A stretch of 64,000 nucleotides of DNA, taken from contig JAQUTK010000007.1 of NCBI GenBank assembly GCA_028709785.1, positions 1-64,000 of the forward strand, given 5' to 3'. Below are positions 18,475 through 26,356 of the stretch, piece after piece. This DNA is from Bacteroidales bacterium (GTDB lineage Bacteria; Bacteroidota; Bacteroidia; Bacteroidales; JAQUTK01). Both the position numbers and the translations under genes were made by a program. Within the stretch, counting starts at the first letter, position 1; each line of letters begins with the position of its first letter. The notes below the pieces were generated by a model that did not search any database, was not told the origin of the DNA, and saw nothing but the letters and a program-made list of their open reading frames with translations.

Positions 18475-18567
18475 TTAGATTGCACTTTTTATTTTGAGAA
18501 TCTCTATTATCAAATCCATAACTAATAATAAAAAGAATGCCAGCAGTAATTTGTTACTTGTTTTCAT
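18475..18567 (-). CDS. Small membrane peptide (MKTSNKLLL family), copy 2
   Basis: 30 residues beginning MKTSNKLLLAFFLLLVMDLI and ending in a basic tail (KIKSA). There is one hydrophobic helix and an AGAAGG Shine-Dalgarno-like stretch about 9 nt upstream. It starts 26 nt after the TlpA-like gene and is paralogous to the peptide at 20728-20811. The family is unnamed to me. It could be a real small protein or the surviving N-terminus of a longer one. Confidence 0.45.
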   Translation of the reverse strand: MKTSNKLLLAFFLLLVMDLIIEILKIKSAI

Positions 18568-18593
18568 AGATTGTGCCTTCTGAGCAAAAAAGA

Positions 18594-20651
18594 TTATTTC
18601 GACAACCAGTTGTTCAAATAGTCAACCATTTTTTGTTTCTGACTCGGGCGTGGTGGTTTGGTGTCCACTACATTTCCCTCCCGGTCAATCAGTAGATAGG
18701 TCGGGAACGAACGTATATTAAAGCGTCGTTCAATCAAATCTTGTTGCTGACTGGGCAGACGATAGTGTACACTGTTCTCACCTGTCAGCGAGTAACTTTT
18801 AATCACGTTTTTCCAACTATCTTCGGGTGAGTTATTGGCAAAATAGATGAAAATTAAATCTTTACCTACAAACTGTTTTTTAATGCCGGCAATATACTCC
18901 ATCTCAGCTTTACAAGGCCCGCACCACGTACCCCAGAAATCGACGTAAATGATCTTTCCTTTGTATGGACTAATCAGCTCCTTCCATAAGGAATCGGCAT
19001 CAGCAACTTCCTTCAAATGATCGGTATTTTTGAGACTCTCGGTGTGTTCCAGCGTTTTGCTTGACAATTCGGCATACTGTTTCTGTAGGGCAACGATTTT
19101 GTCCTTGAACAGGGGCGTTTCTATCCGACTGATCATCTCATTGAATAACTCATCATCTATCGGTTTACGTTCATTATCCAGTGTTTTGTACAGAGCAGTA
19201 CCTATAAAATAGTCGCGAACAGTCTTATCAGAAGTAACAGCATTAATCCCTTCATAATCTCGATGTAAGCTCATTTCGGCGAACATTCGATTCACTTCTT
19301 TTTCCTGTAGCTCACTATTTTGTGTGAATATTTCTGCATACCTTTCTATCTCCTTGGTTGTTATTTTACTCGCCATCTTTTTCAGTTCGATGCTATCAAC
19401 TCTATTCCCTATTGCCAAATTATAGCCGGAGACTAACTCCACCACGTCGCTATCAGCTTTATCTAAATTCAGTTTGCCGTTCTTTAGCAACGAAATCATC
19501 ACTTCATTTGAGTTGATGGATAGGTTCTCTTTCAGGTCATTATTGTAGCCTACATAGTCCCTCATAAAAGAGAAATAATTGCGGCTTAACGTGATTGGTT
19601 TTACAGGATTTGGGAGTAAAGAGTCTCGAACATAGCCTATGAAGATATCGGGAAGCTTTTCTTTTGAATTTCGGTTTAACAGAAAGCGATATTGCATAAG
19701 TACAGATGCGAATTCGTATTTATTGATATTGGCAAGATAATAGTGCAGCTTTTCCGAAGGATTTGGCATCTTTTCAATCATGGCATTCGTATGCTCTTTC
19801 ACCTTTTTGTACTCTTGCTGTTTTGATGTTAAGTAATCGAGTGGCTTAGGCCTCGTTTGAAAATCAATCCACTGAATCCATAAATAATCACACGTAGCTA
19901 ATTCATTGTGAATACGGGCATTTCCCCCCATAAACAATGTTTGTTTTGTGTTCTCGTCGTAGAATAAAAATAAGTGCTCGTTTGGTTCCAATACATTTCT
20001 CTGTGACATTCGTTCCCAATCCAGAAATGCCTCCGAACTGTTGTACAATGGCACTTTGATCTGGAAACATCCAATACTATCCACATCGCCATAATACGAA
20101 ACTTGTTTATCAGCAACCATATCATGAAGTGAAATTTCAAAGGGCTTCGTGCTCTTCCTGTTTCTTACGTATCCAGTAATGTAAGCTGTATCTATCCTGG
20201 CAAAATGATTGTCGGCAAAGGGTGTTGTATCAGCTGTTTTGTAATGTGGAATTGTACGACCTGGCAGTTTGTATGTAACCGCTTTTTGTTTGCCCGAAAC
20301 AATTTTCAACGCGCTGTCATTTTTCATTTTGAGTTTGAGCTGAAGGCTCTTCTCCCCATTTTGTAGGGTAATAGTGCCTTTCTTCTTTTTGAAAGTCAGC
20401 TCTTTGTATCTCCAGAACTCTCCATCGTAAATGGCGAAGTCTTCAAAGAAGCCATAGCTCCATTCGTTTTTTGAAGGATCGTACCAATTGCCCAAAATGG
20501 CACATTGATCCAAATCACTGCTTTGCAAACGTAACGTGTTGCTGTTTTGCTGCAGATCACCCTGATGTTGAGATGAAATTTGTGTTTGGACAGATGCACT
20601 TAGATTCATTGCGAAAACAAGTGCGATACATGCTACAAAATAATGTTTCAT
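18594..20651 (-). CDS. TlpA/AhpC-type thioredoxin-fold exported protein
   Basis: 685 residues from ATG at 20651 (MKHYFVACIALVFAMNLSAS, signal peptide); a start four codons earlier is possible. The first 530 residues are an unrecognised exported region, mostly helical after about 250. The C-terminal 140 residues are a TlpA-like thioredoxin domain with the redox motif WCGPC (first Cys at residue 577) and the cis-proline loop SFPTYLLID. Family members reduce or isomerise thiols outside the cytoplasm. It follows the GntR/ABC genes on the same strand with no clear promoter of its own, so it is probably co-transcribed. Confidence 0.85.
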   Translation of the reverse strand: MKHYFVACIALVFAMNLSASVQTQISSQHQGDLQQNSNTLRLQSSDLDQCAILGNWYDPSKNEWSYGFFEDFAIYDGEFWRYKELTFKKKKGTITLQNGEKSLQLKLKMKNDSALKIVSGKQKAVTYKLPGRTIPHYKTADTTPFADNHFARIDTAYITGYVRNRKSTKPFEISLHDMVADKQVSYYGDVDSIGCFQIKVPLYNSSEAFLDWERMSQRNVLEPNEHLFLFYDENTKQTLFMGGNARIHNELATCDYLWIQWIDFQTRPKPLDYLTSKQQEYKKVKEHTNAMIEKMPNPSEKLHYYLANINKYEFASVLMQYRFLLNRNSKEKLPDIFIGYVRDSLLPNPVKPITLSRNYFSFMRDYVGYNNDLKENLSINSNEVMISLLKNGKLNLDKADSDVVELVSGYNLAIGNRVDSIELKKMASKITTKEIERYAEIFTQNSELQEKEVNRMFAEMSLHRDYEGINAVTSDKTVRDYFIGTALYKTLDNERKPIDDELFNEMISRIETPLFKDKIVALQKQYAELSSKTLEHTESLKNTDHLKEVADADSLWKELISPYKGKIIYVDFWGTWCGPCKAEMEYIAGIKKQFVGKDLIFIYFANNSPEDSWKNVIKSYSLTGENSVHYRLPSQQQDLIERRFNIRSFPTYLLIDREGNVVDTKPPRPSQKQKMVDYLNNWLSK

Positions 20652-20727
20652 GACTTTGATCATTTTATTTGATGTTGTATTACCCCGTAAAAACCGAGCA
20701 ATTAAATTGTTTGAATTTCTTAGGCTA

Positions 20728-20811
20728 TTATATTAATGAGATAACCCCTACTGTCAAAGCCAGGACAATTAATAGAAAGAATCCCAGCAGTAATTTGTCA
20801 CTTGTTTTCAT
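20728..20811 (-). CDS. Small membrane peptide (MKTSDKLLL family), copy 1
   Basis: 27 residues beginning MKTSDKLLLGFFLLIVLALT, one hydrophobic helix and almost nothing else. It starts 7 nt after the GntR stop codon and before the TlpA-like gene, so it lies within the operon. The DNA is clearly similar to 18475-18567 over the whole frame and a few bases beyond the stop. Confidence 0.5.
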   Translation of the reverse strand: MKTSDKLLLGFFLLIVLALTVGVISLI

Positions 20812-20818
20812 TGATTAG

Positions 20819-21196
20819 CTATTTATGTTTGACGATTGATTTTACATATGATTTGTATTGGGCATTGATCTCCTCGACTGACATTCCCAACAAATGCATC
20901 GTTTTGAAAACACCGGGAAGTTCTTGTTCCAAGAATTGTTTCCGACGGTAATCGATAATCTTTGTTTTCGCACTCTCCGCCACAAAATATCCAACGCCTC
21001 TTTTGTTGAATATAATGTCAATGCTTTGTAAAAAGTCATAGCTTCGCATGACAGTATTCGGATTTACCTCCAGGGCCACACCCAGCTCTCTGACTGATGG
21101 AATTCGGTCGCCCTCCTTCCATCGTTCCATGAGAATCTGTTCGCAGACATAGTCACTTATTTGGAGGTATATACTTTGAGCTTCTTTGAATTCCAT
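20819..21196 (-). CDS. GntR-family (YtrA-type) transcriptional regulator
   Basis: 125 residues. Winged-helix GntR domain at about 10-75 (IYLQISDYVCEQIL, EGDRIPSVRELGVALEVNPNTVMRSYDFL) with only a short C-terminal helical tail, the YtrA subfamily layout that controls ABC exporters. It begins 2 nt after the permease stop. Autoregulation through the operator-like repeats at 22899-22919 upstream of the operon is inferred. Confidence 0.9.
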   Translation of the reverse strand: MEFKEAQSIYLQISDYVCEQILMERWKEGDRIPSVRELGVALEVNPNTVMRSYDFLQSIDIIFNKRGVGYFVAESAKTKIIDYRRKQFLEQELPGVFKTMHLLGMSVEEINAQYKSYVKSIVKHK

Positions 21197-21198
21197 GT

Positions 21199-21963
21199 TT
21201 ATACTTGTTTTTCGGTTAAACGGAAATAGCTTACTAGCCAGAAAAAGGGAATAAACGCATACTTGAAAAGAATAAAGACAATGTTATCTGGTGAAAATAG
21301 TTTAGTAATTAAATCAATAGCCGCGATACGCGATTGGTGGCTCTCAGAAGATTTCATAATCATTTCAACAAGTAAAATATTAAAAAAATAAAACAACAGG
21401 ATTGCTGCTACAATTATAACAAGTGTCGTTTTACCAAAGACATTGCCTTTAAAATAGATAGATCCAAGCAAAAATACCGATTGAAAAGCAGTAAAGAGAA
21501 AAACCGTATTGAATAGGGTCATACCTGTTTGTTTTTGGAAAGAGTACTCTGACGTGGATTGGATAAGTTCAAAACAGATCGGGTCTTGCATACCATAGAT
21601 AAAGTTACTTATGGTTGTTCCAACTGTTCTTCCAACTACGTGCGTTATCACGATCATGGCGACAAAGTAAACAGTACTTAATAGTATGGCTGTTATCAAT
21701 TTCTCCAAATGTGTAGCGGGAATCAATAAATAATGCATTCCTCCAGAAGTGTAATTGAATATTTTGAACATTCGGGAAGTAAAAAGGGACCCAGAGATAA
21801 GTATTATTATCAGGGCAATAGAGGTTCGATCTATTCCTGAAAAGGGGAACCATGCAAAAAGCAAGGTAGCGACACCCCAGAAAGTGAGTTCACGCTGTCT
21901 GTTTTCAAGGAAAAAGCGTTTCAGGAGCATGCCTAAACGATTGATATTAAAGATTGGTTTCAT
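21199..21963 (-). CDS. ABC transporter membrane subunit
   Basis: 254 residues with about six hydrophobic segments (for example ALIIILISGSLF, LLSTVYFVAMIVITHVVG, LVIIVAAILLFYFFNILLV). No solute-binding protein is present, so export or membrane-stress function is likely. It lies between the ATPase (41-nt gap) and the GntR regulator (2-nt gap). Substrate unknown. Confidence 0.8.
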   Translation of the reverse strand: MKPIFNINRLGMLLKRFFLENRQRELTFWGVATLLFAWFPFSGIDRTSIALIIILISGSLFTSRMFKIFNYTSGGMHYLLIPATHLEKLITAILLSTVYFVAMIVITHVVGRTVGTTISNFIYGMQDPICFELIQSTSEYSFQKQTGMTLFNTVFLFTAFQSVFLLGSIYFKGNVFGKTTLVIIVAAILLFYFFNILLVEMIMKSSESHQSRIAAIDLITKLFSPDNIVFILFKYAFIPFFWLVSYFRLTEKQV

Positions 21964-22004
21964 ATCGGTTTTGTGTTAATTTGTGTGAGGTATATGAGTG
22001 GCAA

Positions 22005-22844
22005 TTAGGCTGTAAAAAGCTGTTTTATTCGATTCTTATCTTTTATGATTGCATTGAATAACAATTCGATATCCAACTTACTTTCTTCACCGGTTTTATT
22101 TTCACGAACCTGATAGTATCCACGCAAAGTCTCTTCCGAATGGATCACTGATTCATCTTTCTCATTTTTGTCGTACACTTTAAACAACAGTTTTTCAGTG
22201 ATGCCTTCAATAGATTCGTTGAATACAATTTCGTGCGCTTCCATGACGATTATATTGTCAATTAAACTATCCAGATCGCGCACCTGATGAGTTGAAATAA
22301 TCAGACAACGATCGTCAGTAAGGGTTGAAGCCACCATGCGGCGAAATTGACCTTTGGAAGGAATATCAAGACCGTTGGTTGGTTCATCCATAAGCAACAA
22401 CTTTGTATTGGTTGCCAATCCAAAAGCAATGAAAACCTTTTTTTTCTGACCAAGGGAGAGTTTGTTCAACATCGCCTTTTTATTATCAATTTCAAACTCC
22501 TTCAGATAACTGTTGAATTGTTCGGCACTAAAATTAGGATAGAAAGGTGAATACACTTTTTCGTAATTCTGTATGCTCAATAGTATCTGTGGTAATTCTT
22601 CGGTCAAAAAGAACACCTCACGCAGCATTTCAGGATACCTTTTGACAGCGTTATATCCAAGTGTCTTAATTGAACCTGATTTTGGAAAGTCCAATCCGGA
22701 AATAAGTTTTAATAAAGTACTTTTTCCTTCCCCATTCTTTCCAAGCAAACCGTGAATATGTCCGGCTTCGAGTTTTAGACTCAGGTTGGAAAGCAATTCT
22801 GTTTTTCTTGTGTAACTAAAGGTTACGTTTCTAACATCTACCAT
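22005..22844 (-). CDS. ABC transporter ATP-binding protein
   Basis: 279 residues. Walker A GLLGKNGEGKSTLL, signature LSLGQKKKV, Walker B LLLMDEPTNGLD and the switch His in IISTHQVRDLD are intact. A C-terminal region of about 70 residues is specific to this subfamily. First gene of the operon; the closest functional relatives are YtrB-like exporters governed by GntR regulators. Confidence 0.93.
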   Translation of the reverse strand: MVDVRNVTFSYTRKTELLSNLSLKLEAGHIHGLLGKNGEGKSTLLKLISGLDFPKSGSIKTLGYNAVKRYPEMLREVFFLTEELPQILLSIQNYEKVYSPFYPNFSAEQFNSYLKEFEIDNKKAMLNKLSLGQKKKVFIAFGLATNTKLLLMDEPTNGLDIPSKGQFRRMVASTLTDDRCLIISTHQVRDLDSLIDNIIVMEAHEIVFNESIEGITEKLLFKVYDKNEKDESVIHSEETLRGYYQVRENKTGEESKLDIELLFNAIIKDKNRIKQLFTA

Positions 22845-22898
22845 TTTAACTTATTGTTTAATGATGTGAATAATAAGCATTCAACTACACAAGACTTT

Positions 22899-22932
22899 TA
22901 GTGTATTAGTGTCGTAGTGCACCGCAAATGTA
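22899..22932 (-). promoter_or_regulatory. Promoter and candidate GntR operator of the ABC operon
   Basis: A minus-strand TACATTTG -7 box (22925-22932) matches TAnnTTTG. Three TAGTG repeats at 22899, 22907 and 22915 follow it with an exact 8-bp period, over and just after the expected start point. TACAC at 22886 and GTGTA at 22901 add a loose inverted repeat. A site here would block transcription, as expected for a GntR repressor. Confidence 0.5.
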
Positions 22933-23027
22933 TTGCAATAATTATATGCATCAATAGTATTTGTGTTAAATAATATCAATCAGCAAAATATTATTTCAAT
23001 CGCCTGATAAACTATTGCACTAAAGAA

Positions 23028-23057
23028 AGGCCTAAGCTGCAAATGTAGCTTAGGCCT
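23028..23057 (-). terminator. Probable terminator of the macro-like gene
   Basis: AGGCCTAAGCT (23028-23038) pairs with AGCTTAGGCCT (23047-23057) over an 8-nt loop, about 55 nt after the stop of the gene at 23113. The following T tract on the minus strand is weak. Confidence 0.55.
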
Positions 23058-23112
23058 GCGTTAGCAAAGATAAGTCGGATAAGTCGTGCTTGGTACGTTT
23101 TTCGAGAATAGC

Positions 23113-23568
23113 TTATTTCTTCATTAGGACCTCCCAGAAGCTCATAGGAAGGAATACATTGTCCTGATCGACAGCCTCCGTAAACATCGGCGCAATCTCT
23201 TCCGGAGTATAGCCGGCGATGCCGCATCCTATTGGAGTGACCATAAACTTCAGTTCAGGATGCTGCTGAACAAACTGTATGAATCGATTCACCGCAAGTC
23301 GCGTGCTCTGCAACCCTTCCATCGTGGGGATAGCATACGACTGCCTTTGCAACCCCTCTCCGTTCCCCCACTCCGCACCAAACTTATTTAATGCTACACG
23401 AGCAGCGCCTGCGTGGTGTAAACCCTTAGCGTTGCTTCCAAAAACAAATATTTCGTCGGGAGCCAGTCTATTGATCACAGTAGGTATGACACGGGTAGGT
23501 TCTGAACCAGCAGTACCACCGATCATCTCATCTCTTTCTTCGTTCGTGTTGAGGTTTGCTTTTTCCAT
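23113..23568 (-). CDS. Macro-domain-like protein
   Basis: 151 residues. EIFVFGSNAKGLHHAGAARV, GNGEGLQRQSYAIPTMEG and MVTPIGCGIAGYTPEEIAPMF fit a compact macro-like (ADP-ribose-binding fold) family common in Bacteroidetes and phages. Ligand and role are unknown. It is monocistronic, flanked by a hairpin and by a gene-free stretch. The first 30 residues are low in structure and the true start could be later. Confidence 0.65.
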   Translation of the reverse strand: MEKANLNTNEERDEMIGGTAGSEPTRVIPTVINRLAPDEIFVFGSNAKGLHHAGAARVALNKFGAEWGNGEGLQRQSYAIPTMEGLQSTRLAVNRFIQFVQQHPELKFMVTPIGCGIAGYTPEEIAPMFTEAVDQDNVFLPMSFWEVLMKK

Positions 23569-23826
23569 CTTGCTTTAAATATTAGTAATCTACTCTAATA
23601 GGCCATTTTAATCATGCTTCAATCTCGGTGATCAGAGAAGCCTCTGTCATTCTTCTACGAATTTACAGAGAATACAGGTATAACTTAACAGATGCGTCCA
23701 TTATTTTTCTCCAAACAAGGAAACCCGAAAAATAGAGAGACTGCCGGTGGATCCTTTCTTCTTCCTTGATAAACGAGCACTTCACACAACATGATTACCT
23801 CTTCCTAACGTCAAAAATCCCGAAAA
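23569..23826. other. Gene-free stretch
   Basis: About 260 bp between the macro-like gene and the second decayed element. I see no open frame with coding character and no clear promoter or repeat. Confidence 0.6.
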
Positions 23827-24062
23827 TAGCCCTTTGAGCAAATATAATTGTATGCATTTTTGATCGAGAAAAACCAGAAATAGAAAATCGAACTGCCTTA
23901 CAGCATACTGTAAGGCAGTTACTGGGTGCAGGGGTGCAGCAAAACAATACTTTTTTCCTATTCCCAAATTCTGAATTCAAAAAAACAACAGAAATAAAGA
24001 ACTAAGACAAACTCGACTTCGCCAACCTCGGCAGCATCTCTAAATATTACGGTGAGATAATA
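23827..24062 (+). repeat. Decayed element, copy 2
   Basis: Aligns with 18211-18440 over its whole length. It contains the strongest form of the shared hairpin: ACTGCCTTACAG-CATA-CTGTAAGGCAGT (23892-23919), a perfect 12-bp stem. It ends in TATTACGGTGAGATAA, which leads into the broken frame at 24003-24174. Confidence 0.65.
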
Positions 24063-24174
24063 TCTACGCCAAATTGATAGTCAACCGTGCCGATGCGACG
24101 TATCCCAATAATAGTAATGCAAGACTGCTCGCTCAAGAACTCAACAGATTCCTCTTCAACATTGAAAAGGAAGT
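24003..24174 (+). pseudogene. Frameshifted gene remnant, unrecognised
   Basis: Plus-strand translation gives KLDFANLGSISKYYGE up to about 24055 and, after a frame change, a protein-like stretch (AKLIVNRADA, LLAQELNRFLFNIEKE) to about 24174. Neither part has a start, and the two are in different frames. The first part has a degraded match at 18390-18440. Confidence 0.4.
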
Positions 24175-24181
24175 GATTTCA

Positions 24182-24940
24182 TTAATTCTTTATGAAAGAG
24201 TCTAAGATTGCTTTTGACTTGTATCCAAGAATATCAACAACAAGGTCTTCCGTTACGTTGATATTCTCTTTCTTGAAATATTCCAGGAGAATCTTTTCTT
24301 TCTTCACATCTGCGTGCTCTTGTTTCAATTCTATAAAAGAACGAAGAGGTGAATCAATGTAATCCCCCTTGGTTATCCCTTTTCTATGAGTCACAAAAAT
24401 CGGATTAATTATTCTCTTATCCTTAGCGTCTGTTTGCATTAATACAAGCTGATCTTCTAGTTTACAAATCTTGACTTTATGATCTTGTGATAATTTCTTT
24501 ATATTATCTTCATAGCATATATGGTCAACCACTTCCCAAACCAATTTTGAAGGTCCACATATTTGAGCACCATCATTAATATATGCATTTCTGATCAGAA
24601 TACCCAGATAGTAAGACTTATCAAGTGAAAGACACACATCAATTCCGGCATAATTATAGAAACGGATTTCTGAGTCTTTTCCTTTTCGATGGAAATATAG
24701 TTTGCCAAAGCGATCTGATGCACCACGTTGCAACTCATTACAATGGACACATTCATCCTTAAATTCGGGATCCTTGTAGAAATACGCTTCTACTTCTGTT
24801 GGATACAAAATATAAGAGTCATCTACTTTCAACATACACTTAGTAAGAATCATTGCATTGATCTTTTGAAGCTTTTCAATAATAGATTTCTCTTCTTGTT
24901 TTCGTTCTAACTCCTCTACTAATTTTCTTAACTCTTCCAT
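24182..24940 (-). CDS. DNA-3-methyladenine-glycosylase-like protein
   Basis: 252 residues. A charged coiled-coil start (MEELRKLVEELERKQEEKS) precedes a domain with YPTEVEAYFYKDPEF, LYFHRKGKDSEI, YAGIDVCLSLDKSYYLGILIR and ICGPSKLVWEVV. This resembles the alkyladenine glycosylase (Mpg) fold, including an acidic EVEAY strand and product loop, but it is divergent and activity is not shown. The C-terminal 60 residues are unrecognised. It stands alone, divergent from the gene at 25180. Substrate unknown; it may not be a repair enzyme. Confidence 0.5.
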   Translation of the reverse strand: MEELRKLVEELERKQEEKSIIEKLQKINAMILTKCMLKVDDSYILYPTEVEAYFYKDPEFKDECVHCNELQRGASDRFGKLYFHRKGKDSEIRFYNYAGIDVCLSLDKSYYLGILIRNAYINDGAQICGPSKLVWEVVDHICYEDNIKKLSQDHKVKICKLEDQLVLMQTDAKDKRIINPIFVTHRKGITKGDYIDSPLRSFIELKQEHADVKKEKILLEYFKKENINVTEDLVVDILGYKSKAILDSFIKN

Positions 24941-25124
24941 AGCATTTAAATTATTAACAGTTTTAGATCATAGGTACGAAGTGCAATTGATGGTTTCGCG
25001 AATATATCAATTAATATCAAGCATGAGTTATTTATTTAAATATATTCTTAATTATCAGAGTGTTAAATTCATTCCTTCGATACAAATAAGTTCGGAAAAG
25101 TGTAGCTAGTTCTTGAAAGTATCA

Positions 25125-25132
25125 TACTTTTG
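25125..25132 (+). promoter_or_regulatory. -7 box of the deiminase-family gene
   Basis: TACTTTTG matches TAnnTTTG about 48 nt before the start at 25180. No good -33 element at the usual distance. Confidence 0.4.
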
Positions 25133-25179
25133 CAAGTGTAAGTCATTGATCTTTAATATAATAATTTAATATTTACATA

Positions 25180-26244
25180 ATGGTTATATCTAACAAAAAG
25201 AATCTTGTACTCATACTACCTGATCCAAAAAAGGAACAGCTTTTCGAGTTCTATAAAGAGCTCATTCGAATTGTCCGAACAAATCTGGAAGAGAACATTC
25301 TTGTCTTTGGAAGTGAGGAACAAATCTTACTGATCACAGAAGGAGCTATAACTTGTGAGTGTCTGGAGAGTAATAAATCCTCAGAAAGATTCGTTCAGGA
25401 AGTTAACGTGTATTGGTGCTTTTGCGATTCTATCGTTCCCGATATATGGGTACGCGATTATGCACCAGTATATCTTCATAATCATTGCGTGAAGTTTACG
25501 TATGACCCTTATTATTTTTATAAGCATGAGAAGTGTATTGCGCAAGAATTGCAGAAATTTGGAAGTACACTACCCTATTTATCTGCATCCATTGTATCAA
25601 ATAGTTCAGATTCGATTGGAAGAATGGATGTCAATCTCATTGATCTCCCTCTTATTCTGGATGGTGGAAACTGTATCTGTAATGGCAAAGGAGATGTCGT
25701 CATGACGCGCAGAGTGTTGGTCGATAATCCTTCGTGCTCTGAAACCGATATTGAGAATCTTCTGAAAGCGTATGGAGTGAAGAAGATTCATTTCATCGAT
25801 TGTGAACCGGGTGATGTAACAGGTCACGTGGATGGAGTAGTGAGATTTGTTGATTCTGATTCTGTTGTTGTATCTGATTTGCCCCGCTCCTATGTTGCGG
25901 ATAGTAATCCTATCAGCAAGAAAGAGTATATGGAAGATCTTGCCTATCTGGATAAGGTTGCGGATGAGATGAGCAGATACTACAAAGTAACGAGGTTGAT
26001 AAATTGCATCCCCAGGAAGGATGTGAAAGAGGGTATGCCGTCTGCTTTTGGTAATTTCACAAACTTCTTCTTTTTTGATCATTGCCTGTTTGTGCCACAG
26101 TATGGCATAGAAGTCTATGATAGTAATGCGTGCAAGACTCTTTCCGAGGCTTTTCGGAGTCTTAATCCTACGATCGTAAAGGTGGATTGCTCAGTACTGT
26201 CAAGCTATGGTGGTGTATTGACTTGTATTACGTGGGAATTTTAA
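25180..26244 (+). CDS. Agmatine deiminase / peptidyl-arginine deiminase family protein
   Basis: 354 residues, cytosolic. Guanidino-group hydrolase motifs are present in order: DIWVRDYAPVYL, LILDGGNCICNG, GDVTGHVDGVVRFVD and the catalytic Cys349 in YGGVLTCIT at the C-terminus. The family hydrolyses agmatine to N-carbamoylputrescine, or citrullinates arginine. No signal peptide, so agmatine or a related small substrate is likelier than protein. No putrescine genes lie nearby, and the sequence is somewhat divergent, so the substrate stays open. Monocistronic, ended by a strong hairpin at 26298-26337. Confidence 0.8.
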   Translation: MVISNKKNLVLILPDPKKEQLFEFYKELIRIVRTNLEENILVFGSEEQILLITEGAITCECLESNKSSERFVQEVNVYWCFCDSIVPDIWVRDYAPVYLHNHCVKFTYDPYYFYKHEKCIAQELQKFGSTLPYLSASIVSNSSDSIGRMDVNLIDLPLILDGGNCICNGKGDVVMTRRVLVDNPSCSETDIENLLKAYGVKKIHFIDCEPGDVTGHVDGVVRFVDSDSVVVSDLPRSYVADSNPISKKEYMEDLAYLDKVADEMSRYYKVTRLINCIPRKDVKEGMPSAFGNFTNFFFFDHCLFVPQYGIEVYDSNACKTLSEAFRSLNPTIVKVDCSVLSSYGGVLTCITWEF

Positions 26245-26297
26245 TGAGAAATAGGTGGTAGATATATATATCCCCATCTGTTGAGCCACAACCATAT

Positions 26298-26337
26298 AAA
26301 AAGCGGGTGCACTACAAAAAGAGTGCACCCGCTTTTT
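26298..26337. terminator. Bidirectional terminator
   Basis: A perfect 15-bp stem, AAAAAGCGGGTGCAC (26298-26312) with its complement at 26323-26337, flanked by A and T tracts. It lies between convergent genes ending at 26244 and 26357 and can serve both. Confidence 0.9.
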
Positions 26338-26356
26338 ATCTGGTTGCCCGAAAGAA

